Assembly (NCBI GenBank): GCA_948472945.1
Contig: CAOKVX010000008.1
Location: 1 to 64,000 of the forward strand
Direction of reading: 5' to 3'
Source: an uncultured Clostridia bacterium
GTDB lineage: Bacteria > Bacillota > Clostridia > Lachnospirales > Lachnospiraceae
Length of the DNA stretch: 64,000 nucleotides
In this document: positions 1 through 11,297 of the stretch, one piece after another
How the letters are laid out: every line of letters begins with the position of its first letter
How positions within the stretch are numbered: position 1 is the first letter of the stretch
The notes under the pieces: generated by a model
What the model saw: the letters and a program-made list of their open reading frames with translations, nothing else
What the model was told of the DNA's origin: nothing
Databases searched by the model: none
Program-made: the position numbers and the translations under genes

Positions 1-160
1 GAATTTTCAGGGATGTCTGATTATCGAATTTTCAAGGTCCGTTGCTTTCGCTTTTGTCTTTCAGTGCGTCAGCAAGATATATAATATCACCGATCCCCTA
101 TCTTGTCAACACCTTTTTTTGATTTTTTTCTCTAAATTTTTTTCAAAAATATTTCGCAAT
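1..160 (-). promoter_or_regulatory. rRNA-type promoter and leader, transcribed off the left edge
   Basis: Read on the minus strand there is TTGACA (104-109), a 17-nt spacer and TATTAT (81-86), preceded by TGA as an extended -10. The DNA upstream of the -35 (110-160) is A/T-tract rich, like an UP element. About 45 nt after the -10, the leader carries ACCTTGAAAATTCGATA, which resembles the TTGAAAACTGAATA-type sequence common ahead of clostridial 16S rRNA. The promoter elements are read directly; assignment to an rRNA operon is inferred, because the 16S gene would lie beyond the edge. Another stable-RNA operon is possible. Confidence 0.6.
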
Positions 161-224
161 GTTTCTTATATACATGAAGACGGAACTTTACCATTTTAAC
201 CAAACACAAAAAGCTTGAATATCT

Positions 225-261
225 GCTTTATTTGCCTATTATCAATATAGGCAAATAAAGC
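225..261. repeat. perfect 15-bp inverted repeat
   Basis: GCTTTATTTGCCTAT at 225-239 is matched exactly by its reverse complement at 247-261, with a 7-nt loop. No clear T-run follows on either strand, so it is not a typical intrinsic terminator. It lies in the roughly 550-bp spacer (161-715) between the rRNA-type promoter and rpoC. Apart from this repeat and the hairpin at 599-645, I see no gene in that spacer; short frames there (for example 493-768 plus) have no ribosome-binding site or recognisable protein. Confidence 0.6.
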
Positions 262-598
262 TGTCTGTATTGCTAGTCTGCATCAATCGCCTATGCCATG
301 CAAAGACAAATGCGGCTGATAATCTTGCGAGACTGTTTCACATATAAAACTTATTTTAATATTTACATCAAAGCCAACTTTCTTTTATAATTTTGCATAC
401 TATGTTTGACTCAATAGTATGCGCTTTAAGATAATTGTACAAACATCAATCCCTGCTGAACGTCTTGGCATATATTAAACAAAATTAATTTAATGATAGA
501 GATATACACATCGAAAAACTGCAGGGGTATGAACCGGCTTTTTTTTGCTGCATATGCGGGAGTAACAAATGACTCGTCGGATTACGGTATAAATATAA

Positions 599-645
599 AT
601 GCACTTTGGATGTTACATACTTGCTTTAAGCATCCAAAATGCATT
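599..645 (-). terminator. putative rpoC terminator
   Basis: On the minus strand a 15-bp stem (AATGCATTTTGGATG / CATCCAAAGTGCATT, one G-T pair) closes an 18-nt loop about 70 nt after the rpoC stop. It is followed by a T/A-rich tail, ATTTATATTTAT. The tail is not a pure T-run, so this is a moderate call. Confidence 0.45.
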
Positions 646-715
646 TATAATGGCCGTCAGCCCAACTACAAAATTATTCTAATTCTTTTTATCAGAAATT
701 GCAGTAATTTCTATT

Positions 716-3700
716 TCACTCTACCTCTGTTTCTATTGCTACAGCAGTCTCCTCAACAACCTCGGTAGCCTCAAGTTCTTCCTCAGCTCCCGTGTCCTCC
801 GATACGCTTATATCGTCACTAAATCCGTCATCAAAATCCTCCTCAAATTCATCAACCGATATATGGGCAAGTGAATCAGTGTTAAGGCTTACGTCACGGT
901 AACGCTTCATACCTGTTCCGGCAGGAATAAGTTTACCTATAATAACATTTTCCTTGAGTCCGATGAGAGGGTCAATCTTACCTTTAATAGCAGCTTCCGT
1001 GAGAACCTTTGTCGTCTCCTGAAAAGATGCAGCTGAAAGGAATGAGTTTGTTGCAAGAGAAGCCTTTGTTATACCAAGCATTACCTGCTTTCCTTCAGGC
1101 GGCTCTTTTCCTTCCTCGGTGAGCCTTGCAACTTCATCCTCGTAATCAAGCGCATCGACCATTGTTCCCGGAAGGAATGAAGAATCACCGTTATTCTCTA
1201 TACGAATCTTCTTAAGCATCTGACGCACAATCACCTCAACGTGCTTATCGTTAATCTCAACACCCTGAAGACGGTATACCCTCTGTACTTCCTGTATCAT
1301 ATAATCCTGCACTGCACGCACGCCCTTAATCTTAAGAAGGTCGTGCGGATTAATACTACCCTCGGTTAATTCATCTCCGGCTTCAAGCTCCTGTCCTTCA
1401 AGAACTTTAATTCTTGAGCCGTACGGAATCAGATATGCTTTCGATTCCCTTGTTTCAGGGTTGGTTACTATTACTTCTCTCTTCTTTTTAGTATCTTTTA
1501 TTGTAACAGTTCCGGCAAATTCGGAGATAATTGCGAGTCCCTTTGGTTTTCTAGCCTCAAATAACTCCTCGACACGAGGAAGACCCTGCGTAATATCATC
1601 ACCGGCAACTCCTCCGGTATGGAAAGTACGCATTGTAAGCTGTGTACCAGGCTCACCGATTGACTGTGCGGCAATAATACCTACGGCCTCTCCTACCTGT
1701 ACAGCTTCTCCGGTCGCCATATTTGCTCCGTAGCATTTTGCACATATACCAACATGAGACTTACATGTAAGTATAGTACGAATCTTAATCTTGGCTTTTG
1801 CGCCCTGTTCTTTCATGGCCGTCGTATCAACGATACGTTTTGCGCGCTTCGGGGTAATCATATGATTAGCTTTAACTATAATTTCCCCATTGTCATCATA
1901 TATTGTTTCACAGGAATATCTTCCTGTTATTCTATCCTCAAGGCTTTCAATTTCCTCGCGTCCATCCATAAACGCCTTGATCTCCATACCTGAAATCTCG
2001 TCTGCATTTCTGCAGCAGTCAACTTCACGTATGATAAGTTCCTGAGACACATCGACAAGTCGTCTCGTCAGATATCCCGAGTCTGCCGTTCTCAGAGCTG
2101 TGTCCGAAAGTCCTTTTCTTGCCCCATGCGCAGAAATGAAATACTCAAGTACGTCAAGACCTTCACGGAAATTTGATTTTATAGGAAGCTCGATTGTTCT
2201 ACCCGAAGTATCCGCCATAAGACCACGCATACCTGCAAGCTGCTTAATCTGTTTGTCAGAACCACGGGCTCCCGAATCAGCCATCATATAAATGTTATTA
2301 TATTTGTCCAGTCCGTCCATAAGCGCCTTGGTAATCTGTCCATCGGCTTCCTCCCACGCTCGTATTACAGCCTTATAGCGTTCTTCCTCAGTTAAAAGTC
2401 CCCTCTTAAAGCTCCTTGTAATTTTTTCAACAATATTCTCGGTTTCAGAAAGTATCTGTTCTTTGGCCTCAGGCACGGTCATATCGGAAATTGAAACCGT
2501 CATTGCGGCGCGCGTCGAATATTTATAACCAAGCGCCTTGATGGAATCAAGTATTTCAGCCGTCTTAGTTGCACCGTGTACATTAATACATTTCTCAAGA
2601 AGTCTCTTAAGACCTTTTTTACCTATGTGTTCATCTATCTCAAGCTTAAGGAAATTATCCGGATTGCTTCTGTCAACATATCCAAGGTCCTGTGAGATAA
2701 TTTCATTAAATATAAAGCGTCCCAGTGTAGATTCAATCATTCTTGATTCTTCCACACCTTCCGCGTTGACACCCGTCCTCCTTACCTTGATACGTGAGTG
2801 AAGCGTTATATAACCGTTTTCATATGCGGTTATCGCTTCATTTACGCTCTTAAAGCATTTACCCTCACCGCGTGCGCCTTCCCTTTCCTGAGTGAGATAA
2901 TAAATACCAAGGACCATATCCTGGGACGGAACCGCAACCGGTCCGCCGTCGGACGGTTTCAAAAGGTTATTAGGCGACAAAAGGAGGAAGCGGCACTCTG
3001 CCTGTGCTTCCACCGACAACGGAAGATGCACCGCCATCTGGTCTCCGTCAAAGTCTGCGTTGAACGCCGTACATACGAGCGGATGAAGCTTGATAGCTTT
3101 TCCCTCAACCAGCGTCGGCTCAAAAGCCTGAATTCCAAGTCTGTGCAGCGTAGGTGCACGGTTTAGCATAACCGGATGTTCTTTTATTACCTCCTCAAGC
3201 ACATCCCAAACTTCAGACTGAAGCCTCTCAACCATTTTTTTAGCTGATTTTATATTGTGAGCTGTACCCTGTGCGACAAGCTCTTTCATTACAAATGGCT
3301 TGAACAGCTCAATAGCCATCTCTTTTGGAAGTCCGCACTGATATATCTTAAGCTCCGGTCCAACAACGATAACAGAACGTCCGGAATAATCCACACGTTT
3401 TCCAAGAAGGTTCTGTCTGAAACGTCCCTGCTTTCCTTTCAGCATGTCGGACAACGATTTGAGGGCACGGTTTCCCGGACCCGTTACAGGTCTTCCCCTT
3501 CTTCCGTTATCTATAAGTGCGTCTACGGCCTCCTGAAGCATACGTTTTTCATTTCTTACAATGATATCCGGAGCTCCAAGCTCAAGCAGACGGTTAAGCC
3601 GGTTGTTTCTGTTTATAATTCTCCTGTATAAATCATTCATGTCGGAGGTTGCAAACCTTCCGCCGTCAAGCTGTACCATAGGGCGAAGGTCCGGTGGAAT

Positions 3701-4435
3701 TACAGGAATGACGTCAAGTATCATCCATTCCGGTTTATTAGAAGACTCACGGAAAGCCTCGACAACCTCAAGCCTTTTAATTATCCTTGCGCGTTTCTGT
3801 CCGCTTGAGTTTTTAAGCTCTGCCTTAAGCTCCTCGCTCTCTTTCTCAAGGTCTATCTCTGAAAGAAGCTGCTTTATTGACTCAGCTCCCATTCCAACCT
3901 TGAAACCATCGCCAAACTTTTCCCTTGCATCCTGATATTCCATCTCTGAAAGGACCTGCTTATACTCAAGCTCTGACGAACCCGGGTCAAGAACTATATA
4001 AGATGCAAAGTAAAGTACCTTTTCAAGTATTCTCGGAGAAATATCAAGCACTAATCCCATGCGGCTCGGTATTCCTTTAAAGTACCATATATGCGACACC
4101 GGCGCCACAAGGGAAATATGTCCCATTCTTTCCCTTCTTACGCTTGCCTTTGTAACCTCAACCCCACAACGGTCGCATATTATTCCCTTATGCCTTATCT
4201 TTTTGTATTTACCGCAGTGACACTCCCAGTCCTTACTTGGTCCAAATATCTTTTCACAGAAAAGACCATCTTTCTCCGGCTTGAGGGTACGATAATTTAT
4301 CGTTTCAGGTTTTGTAACTTCTCCTCTTGACCATTCAAGTATTTTCTCTGGCGATGCAAGTCCGATTTTAATTGCATCATAAGTTATATTTTCAACATTG
4401 TTATCCATCTTACTCACTGTTGGCATTCGCTGCAC
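716..4435 (-). CDS. rpoC: DNA-directed RNA polymerase subunit beta'
   Basis: This is the beta' subunit, which with beta forms the catalytic cleft of RNA polymerase. The N-terminal zinc-binding cysteines are at about 72, 74, 87 and 90. The active-site magnesium loop NADFDGD is at 459-465. The length (about 1240 aa) fits the Firmicute form without large lineage inserts, and the C-terminal tail is strongly acidic. It lies 27 bp downstream of rpoB and is surely co-transcribed. The start is ambiguous: the GTG at 4435 and the ATG at 4426 share an AGGAAAGGA ribosome-binding region, and a third ATG lies at 4408. Unlike in many Firmicutes, no rpsL-rpsG-fus genes follow; a divergent spacer and an rRNA-type promoter do. 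Confidence 0.98.
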   Translation of the reverse strand: MQRMPTVSKMDNNVENITYDAIKIGLASPEKILEWSRGEVTKPETINYRTLKPEKDGLFCEKIFGPSKDWECHCGKYKKIRHKGIICDRCGVEVTKASVRRERMGHISLVAPVSHIWYFKGIPSRMGLVLDISPRILEKVLYFASYIVLDPGSSELEYKQVLSEMEYQDAREKFGDGFKVGMGAESIKQLLSEIDLEKESEELKAELKNSSGQKRARIIKRLEVVEAFRESSNKPEWMILDVIPVIPPDLRPMVQLDGGRFATSDMNDLYRRIINRNNRLNRLLELGAPDIIVRNEKRMLQEAVDALIDNGRRGRPVTGPGNRALKSLSDMLKGKQGRFRQNLLGKRVDYSGRSVIVVGPELKIYQCGLPKEMAIELFKPFVMKELVAQGTAHNIKSAKKMVERLQSEVWDVLEEVIKEHPVMLNRAPTLHRLGIQAFEPTLVEGKAIKLHPLVCTAFNADFDGDQMAVHLPLSVEAQAECRFLLLSPNNLLKPSDGGPVAVPSQDMVLGIYYLTQEREGARGEGKCFKSVNEAITAYENGYITLHSRIKVRRTGVNAEGVEESRMIESTLGRFIFNEIISQDLGYVDRSNPDNFLKLEIDEHIGKKGLKRLLEKCINVHGATKTAEILDSIKALGYKYSTRAAMTVSISDMTVPEAKEQILSETENIVEKITRSFKRGLLTEEERYKAVIRAWEEADGQITKALMDGLDKYNNIYMMADSGARGSDKQIKQLAGMRGLMADTSGRTIELPIKSNFREGLDVLEYFISAHGARKGLSDTALRTADSGYLTRRLVDVSQELIIREVDCCRNADEISGMEIKAFMDGREEIESLEDRITGRYSCETIYDDNGEIIVKANHMITPKRAKRIVDTTAMKEQGAKAKIKIRTILTCKSHVGICAKCYGANMATGEAVQVGEAVGIIAAQSIGEPGTQLTMRTFHTGGVAGDDITQGLPRVEELFEARKPKGLAIISEFAGTVTIKDTKKKREVIVTNPETRESKAYLIPYGSRIKVLEGQELEAGDELTEGSINPHDLLKIKGVRAVQDYMIQEVQRVYRLQGVEINDKHVEVIVRQMLKKIRIENNGDSSFLPGTMVDALDYEDEVARLTEEGKEPPEGKQVMLGITKASLATNSFLSAASFQETTKVLTEAAIKGKIDPLIGLKENVIIGKLIPAGTGMKRYRDVSLNTDSLAHISVDEFEEDFDDGFSDDISVSEDTGAEEELEATEVVEETAVAIETEVE

Positions 4436-4462
4436 GTCCTTTCCTGTCCGTTATACGACAAA

Positions 4463-7400
4463 TTAAAATTTCAGAATATCAAGATTTAACTCTTCCTCCT
4501 CGTAGGTATCTGCGCTCTCCGAATTAAGCTCGGATAAATCTGATGCTTCCGTATAACCTGCTGCCTCGAATGATTCTCCCTTATCATAACGATAATCTTC
4601 ACCCTCGATAAGAGGTGTTATATCTCCGTCGTTTTCATCAACACTCTCTGTCATTTTAACTTCATTTCCATCCTCGTCAAGGACAGTGACGTCAAGCGCA
4701 AGCGACTGAAGCTCTTTGAGGAGAACCTTGAACGACTCCGGAATTCCAGGGTCTGAAATATTGTCTCCCTTAATAATAGCCTCATAAGTTTTCACACGTC
4801 CGACAACATCATCCGATTTGACGGTAAGTATTTCCTGAAGCGTATATGCAGCGCCGTATGCCTCAAGCGCCCAAACCTCCATCTCACCGAATCTCTGTCC
4901 TCCGAACTGTGCCTTACCGCCGAGAGGCTGCTGTGTTACGAGCGAGTAAGGTCCCGTGGAGCGCGCGTGAATCTTGTCGTCAACAAGATGATGCAGTTTC
5001 AGATAATGCATGAAACCAACTGTTACCGGACTATCAAAATACTCTCCGGTCCTTCCGTCCCGCAGATGGACTTTTCCGTCCCTGTTAATAGGAACTCCGG
5101 CCCATTCTTTTCTGTATTCCTGATTAGTAAGAAGGAACTGCATAACATCGTCGTCTATTATATCTTTATATTTTTTCTCAAACTCCTCAAGGCTTGTATT
5201 GACATAGTCATTGGCAAACTCAAGAGTGTCCATTATATCATACTCGTCAGCGCCGTCAAATACAGGCGTAGCCACGTTAAATCCAAGTACTTTTGAAGCT
5301 AAACTTAAATGTATCTCAAGCACCTGTCCAATATTCATTCGCGAAGGAACTCCCAGCGGATTAAGAACTATATCTAACGGTCTTCCGTTAGGAAGGAACG
5401 GCATATCCTCCACAGGCAACACCCTTGAGACTACACCTTTATTTCCGTGGCGTCCGGCCATCTTGTCGCCGACCTGAATTTTTCTCTTCTGTGCAATATA
5501 TATACGAACGGTTTTATTTACTCCCGGCGGAAGTTCGTCCCCGTTCTGTCTAGTAAATACTTTTGCGTCTACAACAATTCCAAATTCACCGTGCGGCACC
5601 CTGAGGGAGGTATCCCTTACTTCTCTTGCCTTCTCACCAAAGATTGCACGCAAAAGCCTTTCCTCGGCCGTCAATTCCGTCTCCCCCTTAGGAGTAACCT
5701 TTCCGACAAGTATGTCACCGGCGCGAACCTCGGCTCCTATACGGATAATTCCGCGCTCGTCAAGGTTTTTAAGAGCATCATCTCCAACACCCGGCACATC
5801 TCTTGTTATATCTTCAGGTCCAAGCTTTGTATCACGCGCCTCGGCCTCGTATTCGTTAATATGGACTGACGTGTAAACATCTTCCTGCACAAGTCTCTCG
5901 CTTAGGAGTACGGCATCCTCGTAATTGTATCCCTCCCATGTCATAAAACCGATAAGAGGGTTCTTTCCGAGGGCTATCTCACCGCCTGCCGTCGAAGGTC
6001 CGTCGGCAATGACCTGACCTGACTCAACGCGGTCCCCTTTGACAACAATCGGTCTTTGGTTCATACATGTACCCTGATTACTTCTCATGAACTTGGCAAG
6101 CGTGTACTCGTCAATCTGACCGTCGTCACGCCTAATTAATATCTTATTTGAAGCGGACTTTTCTATTATTCCCGCATTTTTAGCAACTACACAGTTACCC
6201 GAGTCTACCGCTGCCTTAAACTCCATTCCAGTGCCGACAACCGGGGCCTCCGTCACAAGAAGAGGCACAGCCTGACGCTGCATGTTCGAGCCCATAAGCG
6301 CACGGTTAGCATCGTCATTTTCAAGGAAAGGTATCATTGCTGTCGCAACCGAAAATACCATCTTCGGTGATACGTCCATGAAATCAATTTTTGTCTTCTC
6401 AAACAATGACGTTTCCTCTCGGTAACGTCCCGAAATGTTGTTATTGACAAAATGTCCGTTGCCGTCGAGCGGCTCGTTTGCCTGCGCTATATAATACTTA
6501 TCTTCCTCGTCGGCTGTCATGTATATTACCTCGTCGGTAACTACAGGATTTTCCGAGTCTGATTTGTCAAGCTTGCGGTAAGGAGCCTCAACAAAACCAT
6601 ATTCATTTATACGCGCATATGACGCAAGCGAGTTTATAAGTCCGATGTTAGGTCCTTCAGGCGTCTCTATAGGGCACATTCTTCCGTAATGAGAGTAATG
6701 AACGTCCCTGACCTCAAATCCCGCCCTGTCTCTCGAAAGACCTCCAGGTCCAAGGGCAGACAAACGCCTCTTATGCGTTAGTTCGCTGAGCGGATTGTTC
6801 TGGTCCATAAACTGCGACAGCTGCGAACTTCCGAAAAATTCTTTTACGGCAGCTGTTACAGGTTTTATATTGATAAGCGACTGAGCCGAGATATCGCTCA
6901 AATCCTGACTCGTCATTCTCTCGCGCACAACCCTCTCCATTCTTGAAAGACCTATTCTGTACTGGTTCTGCAAAAGCTCCCCAACCGCACGGATACGCCT
7001 GTTTCCAAGATGGTCGATGTCGTCGTCTGTTCCAATCTTATATTCAAGATGCATGTTATAATTAATCGATGCAAATATATCTTCTTTTGTAATATTTTTA
7101 GGAATAAGTTCATTTACACGTCTGCGGATTGCATCAATTCTCTCGTCCTCATCCTCAAACTCCTCAAGAATCTCCGCAAGGACAGGATAATATACCTCTT
7201 CTGTTATGCCAATCTTACGCTTATCCACATTTGGCATATAGGAGTTAAGGTCTACCATGAGGTTAGAGAGTACTTTTACTTCCACAACCTCTGTGACAGG
7301 AACCTGTTTTTCAACTCCGTCAGATACACTTTCCTCATAACGTGTGCGTTCAGCCCTGACCCATATAGCCGGAACTGCGGCATTCTGTATTTTATCTGCA

Positions 7401-8365
7401 AGTTCCTCTGTTATGACGGTACCGGATTCAGCAATTATCTCACCGGTGCTCTCATCTACAACATCCTTTGTAAGAAGCTGTCCCGCAACCCTGTTGCGCA
7501 GCGCAAGCTTTTTATTAAACTTATAACGTCCGACCTTAGCAAGGTCATATCTTCTAGAGTCAAAAAACATGTTTTCTATGAGAGTTTTGGCGCTGTCCAC
7601 CGACAGAGGCTCTCCCGGCCTGAGCTTTTTATAAAGCTCCAAAAGACCGTCGTTATGATTGTCCGACGCATCTTTTGCCATACTGGCAATAAGCTTAGGC
7701 TCCTCACCGAACATTTCAATTATATCTTCATTCGTACCAACGCCAAGCGCCCTTATAAGTACTGTAATCGGAACTTTACGGTTTCTATCTACACGAACGT
7801 AAAATACATCATTGGAATCTGTCTCATACTCAAGCCACGCACCGCGGTTTGGTATTACAGTACAGGAAAACAGCTCCTTACCAATTTTATCACGACTAAT
7901 CGCATAATAAATTCCAGGAGAACGAACAAGCTGGCTTACAATGACACGCTCAGCTCCATTAATCACGAAAGTACCCGTAGCTGTCATAAGCGGAAGGTCT
8001 CCCATGAATATAGTGTGCTCTTTTATTTCTTCCTCTCCAATCTCCTTACCCTTGTTATGAAGACGGACGGTTACTTTTAACGGAGCGGCATAAGTAGCAT
8101 CTCTCTCCTTACACTCCTCAATAGTATATTTCTTATCTTCCTCGCACAATTTGAAATCAACAAATTCAAGACTAAGATTGCCACTGAAGTCTGTAATCGG
8201 AGAAATATCCCTGAATACTTCCTTAAGTCCCTCGTCAAGGAACCATTTGTAAGAATTTGTCTGAACTTCAATTAGATTAGGCATTTCCAAAACATCTTTC
8301 TGTCTGGAAAAGCTCATTCTGTGATTGTTGCCCATTTTGACTTGTCGTATCCTGTTTTTTTCCAT
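4463..8365 (-). CDS. rpoB: DNA-directed RNA polymerase subunit beta
   Basis: This is the beta subunit of RNA polymerase, 1300 aa. The rifampicin-binding region is at about residues 512-543. It reads as the sensitive consensus, with the two classic positions His531 and Ser536 (E. coli His526 and Ser531) unchanged, so rifampicin sensitivity is expected from this region. The C-terminus carries an acidic tail of about 70 residues. The ATG start at 8365 has AAGGAG 9 nt upstream. Transcription probably comes from a dedicated promoter at 8540-8568 plus readthrough from rplJL, and continues into rpoC. Confidence 0.98.
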   Translation of the reverse strand: MEKNRIRQVKMGNNHRMSFSRQKDVLEMPNLIEVQTNSYKWFLDEGLKEVFRDISPITDFSGNLSLEFVDFKLCEEDKKYTIEECKERDATYAAPLKVTVRLHNKGKEIGEEEIKEHTIFMGDLPLMTATGTFVINGAERVIVSQLVRSPGIYYAISRDKIGKELFSCTVIPNRGAWLEYETDSNDVFYVRVDRNRKVPITVLIRALGVGTNEDIIEMFGEEPKLIASMAKDASDNHNDGLLELYKKLRPGEPLSVDSAKTLIENMFFDSRRYDLAKVGRYKFNKKLALRNRVAGQLLTKDVVDESTGEIIAESGTVITEELADKIQNAAVPAIWVRAERTRYEESVSDGVEKQVPVTEVVEVKVLSNLMVDLNSYMPNVDKRKIGITEEVYYPVLAEILEEFEDEDERIDAIRRRVNELIPKNITKEDIFASINYNMHLEYKIGTDDDIDHLGNRRIRAVGELLQNQYRIGLSRMERVVRERMTSQDLSDISAQSLINIKPVTAAVKEFFGSSQLSQFMDQNNPLSELTHKRRLSALGPGGLSRDRAGFEVRDVHYSHYGRMCPIETPEGPNIGLINSLASYARINEYGFVEAPYRKLDKSDSENPVVTDEVIYMTADEEDKYYIAQANEPLDGNGHFVNNNISGRYREETSLFEKTKIDFMDVSPKMVFSVATAMIPFLENDDANRALMGSNMQRQAVPLLVTEAPVVGTGMEFKAAVDSGNCVVAKNAGIIEKSASNKILIRRDDGQIDEYTLAKFMRSNQGTCMNQRPIVVKGDRVESGQVIADGPSTAGGEIALGKNPLIGFMTWEGYNYEDAVLLSERLVQEDVYTSVHINEYEAEARDTKLGPEDITRDVPGVGDDALKNLDERGIIRIGAEVRAGDILVGKVTPKGETELTAEERLLRAIFGEKAREVRDTSLRVPHGEFGIVVDAKVFTRQNGDELPPGVNKTVRIYIAQKRKIQVGDKMAGRHGNKGVVSRVLPVEDMPFLPNGRPLDIVLNPLGVPSRMNIGQVLEIHLSLASKVLGFNVATPVFDGADEYDIMDTLEFANDYVNTSLEEFEKKYKDIIDDDVMQFLLTNQEYRKEWAGVPINRDGKVHLRDGRTGEYFDSPVTVGFMHYLKLHHLVDDKIHARSTGPYSLVTQQPLGGKAQFGGQRFGEMEVWALEAYGAAYTLQEILTVKSDDVVGRVKTYEAIIKGDNISDPGIPESFKVLLKELQSLALDVTVLDEDGNEVKMTESVDENDGDITPLIEGEDYRYDKGESFEAAGYTEASDLSELNSESADTYEEEELNLDILKF

Positions 8366-8447
8366 TAATGCTTACACTCCTTATACTTTTAGAGTCCAAG
8401 GGAGCTCACCCCTCACGGATATATCGAATATACCCTGAATTGTTACT

Positions 8448-8474
8448 TTTCAAAAAACCTGTTGATTTTTGAAA
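8448..8474 (-). repeat. hairpin in the rpoB leader
   Basis: TTTCAAAAA at 8448-8456 and TTTTTGAAA at 8466-8474 form a perfect 9-bp inverted repeat in the roughly 165-nt untranslated leader between the rpoB promoter and start codon. It is A/T only and weak, and its function is unknown. Confidence 0.4.
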
Positions 8475-8539
8475 TTAATATGATACAATATCTATAAAAG
8501 TGCATAGATAGGTCTATCACACCACAATAAGCAAATTCC

Positions 8540-8568
8540 ATGATAGCATGTTTTATCAAGTGTGTCAA
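8540..8568 (-). promoter_or_regulatory. rpoBC promoter
   Basis: On the minus strand, TTGACA (8563-8568), a 17-nt spacer and TATCAT (8540-8545) with an extended TGC before the -10. It sits about 175 bp upstream of rpoB, between rplL and rpoB, and would let rpoBC be expressed apart from the ribosomal-protein genes. Confidence 0.7.
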
Positions 8569-8656
8569 GCACTTTTACAGGCAATTCAATTGTCAGACAT
8601 ATACCCGCATACAGCGCGCAAAGAATGAAGAGGCCCAGTACATTTGATATAACAGC

Positions 8657-8685
8657 AAAAGCTGACGCATAACGCGTCAGCTTTT
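8657..8685 (-). terminator. rplL-rpoB intercistronic hairpin, partial terminator
   Basis: The 8-bp stem GCTGACGC/GCGTCAGC is flanked by A4 and T4-6, about 50 nt after the rplL stop. Read on the minus strand the stem is followed by only TTTTG, so it may be a leaky terminator that lowers polymerase readthrough from rplJL into rpoBC. The region 8366-8735 otherwise holds only the rpoB promoter and its leader. Confidence 0.6.
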
Positions 8686-8735
8686 TTGATTTGGTATTTT
8701 CCGGGCGCCTGCGGCACCCGCATGTGCTGTTTGGA

Positions 8736-9104
8736 TTATTTAAGTGTACAAACAGCTCCCTCTGCCTCAAGCTTACCTTTAAGCTCGTCAGCCTCTGCCT
8801 TAGAAACGCCTTCCTTGATAACCTTAGGAGCTCCCTCAACAACTTCCTTAGCTTCCTTAAGTCCAAGACCTGTAGCATCACGCACAACCTTGATAACTTT
8901 AACTTTGTTAGGGCCTGCCTCTGTGAGCTCTACGTCGAACTCTGTCTTCTCCTCAGCAGCTGCTCCAGCGTCAGCGCCTGCTGCCACAGCTACAACGCCT
9001 GCTGCTGCAGATACGCCAAATTCCTCTTCACATGCCTTTACTAAATCATTTAATTCTAATACGCTCATGCCTTTGATAGCATCGATAAATTCCTGAGTTG
9101 TCAT
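8736..9104 (-). CDS. rplL: 50S ribosomal protein L7/L12
   Basis: This is the stalk protein of the large ribosomal subunit, which recruits translation GTPases. The N-terminal dimerisation segment ([12 protein letters not shown]...) is followed by an Ala/Gly-rich hinge (about residues 34-52) and the conserved C-terminal domain with [16 protein letters not shown] chose the ATG at 9104 over the one at 9119 because GGAGG lies 7 nt before it and overlaps the upstream ATG. It gives 122 aa, the usual size. It is co-transcribed with rplJ, 53 bp upstream. Confidence 0.97.
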   Translation of the reverse strand: MTTQEFIDAIKGMSVLELNDLVKACEEEFGVSAAAGVVAVAAGADAGAAAEEKTEFDVELTEAGPNKVKVIKVVRDATGLGLKEAKEVVEGAPKVIKEGVSKAEADELKGKLEAEGAVCTLK

Positions 9105-9157
9105 TTTATATACCTCCATTTTAAATGTTTAATATACTATATTTACATTACTTACTG

Positions 9158-9655
9158 TTACTCTGCCGCAGCATCGCCTTTTTCCGCAATCTGCTTAATA
9201 ACACGAGCAAAGTTTGCGATAGGTGACTGCAGGCTTCCAAGAAGCTTCGAGATAAGAACATCTCTTGACGGGATGTCGGCAATAACTGACATTCCCTGAG
9301 CATCGTAATATGTGCCCTCAATAACGCCCGCCTTAAACTCAATTTCAGGATTCTCTTTAGAGAATTCTTTTATAATTCTTGCAGGAGCAGTCGCATCATC
9401 CATTCCAAATGCTATAGCTGTCGGTCCCTCAAGACTAGAATCAAGCTGCGCGAAATCCGTTCCCTCAAATGCGATGTGAAGCATTGTATTCTTGTAAACT
9501 TTATATACAACTCCCGCTTCACGAAGTTTTGCACGCAGAACGGTATCCTGTGCCACGGTAAGTCCTCTGTAATCTACAAGGACTGCCGCTGACGCTTCAG
9601 ACGCATACTGTTTGATTTCATCAATGACAGGCTTCTTAAGTTCAACTTTTGCCAT
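9158..9655 (-). CDS. rplJ: 50S ribosomal protein L10
   Basis: L10 anchors the L7/L12 dimers to the ribosome and, in the families studied, represses its own operon by binding the mRNA leader. At 165 aa the length is typical. The N-terminal half carries the rRNA-binding domain (VLVDYRGLTVAQ at about 25-36) and the C-terminal helix is the L7/L12 docking region. AGGAGG lies 8 nt before the ATG. A structured leader with a terminator hairpin precedes it (9656-9890), consistent with autoregulation. Confidence 0.97.
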   Translation of the reverse strand: MAKVELKKPVIDEIKQYASEASAAVLVDYRGLTVAQDTVLRAKLREAGVVYKVYKNTMLHIAFEGTDFAQLDSSLEGPTAIAFGMDDATAPARIIKEFSKENPEIEFKAGVIEGTYYDAQGMSVIADIPSRDVLISKLLGSLQSPIANFARVIKQIAEKGDAAAE

Positions 9656-9890
9656 TATCGTATACCTCCTATTTTATTTTGCCTTGCTGCTGTTTAGAAA
9701 CCCTTGCGCTATCACGCAGGCCCGTAGGGGTTTATGATATAGAGCAGTCCGCCTGCTATATCTTAAAAAGGCTCTTTCTGCGAAGACGCAGAAAGAACCT
9801 GAAAAAATCAGTTTCATTCTCCTCGGCAGGCAATATCTTTATATGATATCTTTAAATTATACAATACCTGCTGTCTTCGGCAACAATGCA
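9656..9890 (-). promoter_or_regulatory. ribosomal protein L10 leader (rplJL attenuator)
   Basis: The transcript from the promoter at 9897-9925 has a leader of about 235 nt before rplJ. It contains an intrinsic terminator (9765-9800) and, downstream, a hairpin closed by AAACCC/GGGTTT (9698-9703 with 9728-9733). GCAGGC just after the terminator could pair with GCCTGC near the transcript 5' end (about 9830), a possible antiterminator. This layout matches the known Firmicute L10 leader class, in which L10 or L10-L12 binding favours termination. The family match was made by eye. Confidence 0.7.
9765..9800 (-). terminator. terminator within the L10 leader
   Basis: On the minus strand a GC-rich stem of about 13 bp (GGTTCTTTCTGCG / CGCAGAAAGAGCC, one mismatch) with loop TCTT is followed directly by TTTTT. 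It lies about 110 nt before the rplJ start, so it must be read through for rplJL expression. Confidence 0.8.
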
Positions 9891-9896
9891 ATATTT

Positions 9897-9925
9897 ATTC
9901 TATATATAATCTTCATATTTGTCAA
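9897..9925 (-). promoter_or_regulatory. rplJL promoter
   Basis: TTGACA (9920-9925), a 17-nt spacer and TAGAAT (9897-9902) on the minus strand, in the gap between rplA and rplJ. It drives the L10 leader and rplJL separately from nusG-rplKA. Confidence 0.7.
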
Positions 9926-10007
9926 GCAAAACATTTCAGCACTTAATAACTGATTCTGCTTTACGATTCTGCACGCCTTATGCGCAAAACAAAATTTCAA
10001 CTATCCT

Positions 10008-10700
10008 TTATGCAAACTGGTTTCCGTCAAGACGTATTCCAGGTCCCATTGTTGAAGTAATTGTCACGCTCTTAAGATACTGGCCTTTTGATGAAGATGG
10101 TTTAGCTTTAACAATAGCGCTCATAAGAGTACCGATATTGTCCAAAAGCTGCTCCTCAGTAAATGAAGCTTTTCCAACCGGTACATGGACAATATTCGTC
10201 TTATCAAGACGATATTCAATCTTACCGGCCTTTATATCATTGACAGCTTTTGTTACATCCATTGTAACAGTACCTGCTTTAGGGTTTGGCATAAGTCCCT
10301 TAGGTCCGAGCACACGTCCCAGACGTCCAACAACACCCATCATATCAGGAGTAGCTACTACTACGTCGAAATCCAACCAGCCGTCATTCTGGATTCTTGG
10401 AATAAGTTCTTCGCCGCCTACATGGTCTGCCCCTGCCGCTTCTGCTTCAGCAACTTTATCACCTTTGGCAAACACAAGAACACGAACGGTTTTTCCGGTT
10501 CCGTGTGGCAATACAACCGCTCCACGAACCTGCTGGTCTGCGTGACGTCCGTCTACACCTAAACGGATATGAGCCTCTACTGTTTCATCGAATTTAGCAG
10601 TTGCCGTCTTCTTAATAAGGCTTATCGCCTCTGCAACTTCATACTGCTTATCACGTTCAATTAACTTAGCAGCCTCTGCATACTTCTTTCCTCTTTTCAT
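10008..10700 (-). CDS. rplA: 50S ribosomal protein L1
   Basis: L1 forms the mobile stalk at the E site and is often a translational repressor of rplKA. The sequence carries typical L1 blocks, including the [14 protein letters not shown] region in the central domain and [11 protein letters not shown] near the C-terminus. The ATG at 10700 is used because AGGAGG is 8 nt upstream; the alternative ATG two codons earlier is only 2 nt from that site. It gives 230 aa, the family norm. It is separated from rplK by about 100 bp. Confidence 0.97.
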   Translation of the reverse strand: MKRGKKYAEAAKLIERDKQYEVAEAISLIKKTATAKFDETVEAHIRLGVDGRHADQQVRGAVVLPHGTGKTVRVLVFAKGDKVAEAEAAGADHVGGEELIPRIQNDGWLDFDVVVATPDMMGVVGRLGRVLGPKGLMPNPKAGTVTMDVTKAVNDIKAGKIEYRLDKTNIVHVPVGKASFTEEQLLDNIGTLMSAIVKAKPSSSKGQYLKSVTITSTMGPGIRLDGNQFA

Positions 10701-10803
10701 TCCCATAACCTCCTAGTGGTAATAACGGGAGCTAATTTACGCCCTCCCACGACGTTCTACAAGAAATTGTCTTCCTGCGCATCATTTCCAAATTATTTTT
10801 AAA

Positions 10804-11229
10804 TTAATCTTCTACAACAATTCCCATACTTCTTGCCGTTCCTGATATCATGCTCATTGCGGACTCAATTGTAGCCGCATTGAGGTCAGGCATCTTAAGT
10901 TCCGCAATTTTTTTAATTTCTTCCTTAGAAATTGTTGCAACCTTATTTTTGTTAGGCGTACCGGAACCGCTCTCAATTTTGCATGCTTTCTTTAAAAGAA
11001 CCGCTGCCGGAGGAGTCTTTGTGATAAAGCTGAAGCTCTTATCCTGATATACCGTAATTACTACAGGTATAATCATGCCCTCCTGATTTGCTGTTCTGGC
11101 ATTAAAATCTTTCGTGAACTGAACGATGTTTACACCGTGCTGTCCTAATGCAGGTCCGACCGGCGGAGCTGGTGTAGCTTTACCGGCAGGTATCTGTAAT
11201 TTAATATATCCTTCTACTTTCTTAGCCAT
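10804..11229 (-). CDS. rplK: 50S ribosomal protein L11
   Basis: L11 binds 23S rRNA at the GTPase-associated centre and, in bacteria that have it, mediates RelA activation. At 141 aa it is full length. The N-terminal proline-rich segment [20 protein letters not shown] and the C-terminal rRNA-binding domain are both present. It lies between nusG and rplA in the conserved order. Confidence 0.98.
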   Translation of the reverse strand: MAKKVEGYIKLQIPAGKATPAPPVGPALGQHGVNIVQFTKDFNARTANQEGMIIPVVITVYQDKSFSFITKTPPAAVLLKKACKIESGSGTPNKNKVATISKEEIKKIAELKMPDLNAATIESAMSMISGTARSMGIVVED

Positions 11230-11297
11230 TTTCTAAATGCCTCCTTAAAATACTCATATGAATAGCTGTCAATAACCATCGACAGTAAATGTCACAG

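Noticed and set aside
493..768. 91-codon plus-strand frame after rpoC
   Set aside because: No ribosome-binding site, no recognisable protein, and it runs into the antisense of rpoC and over the putative terminator.
7010..8080. 356-codon plus-strand frame inside rpoB
   Set aside because: Wholly antisense to an intact rpoB; composition is that of a shadow frame and no start signal is present.
9716..9736. T-box leader before rplJ
   Set aside because: The structured leader lacks the T-box sequence and specifier loop; the L10 leader explains it better.
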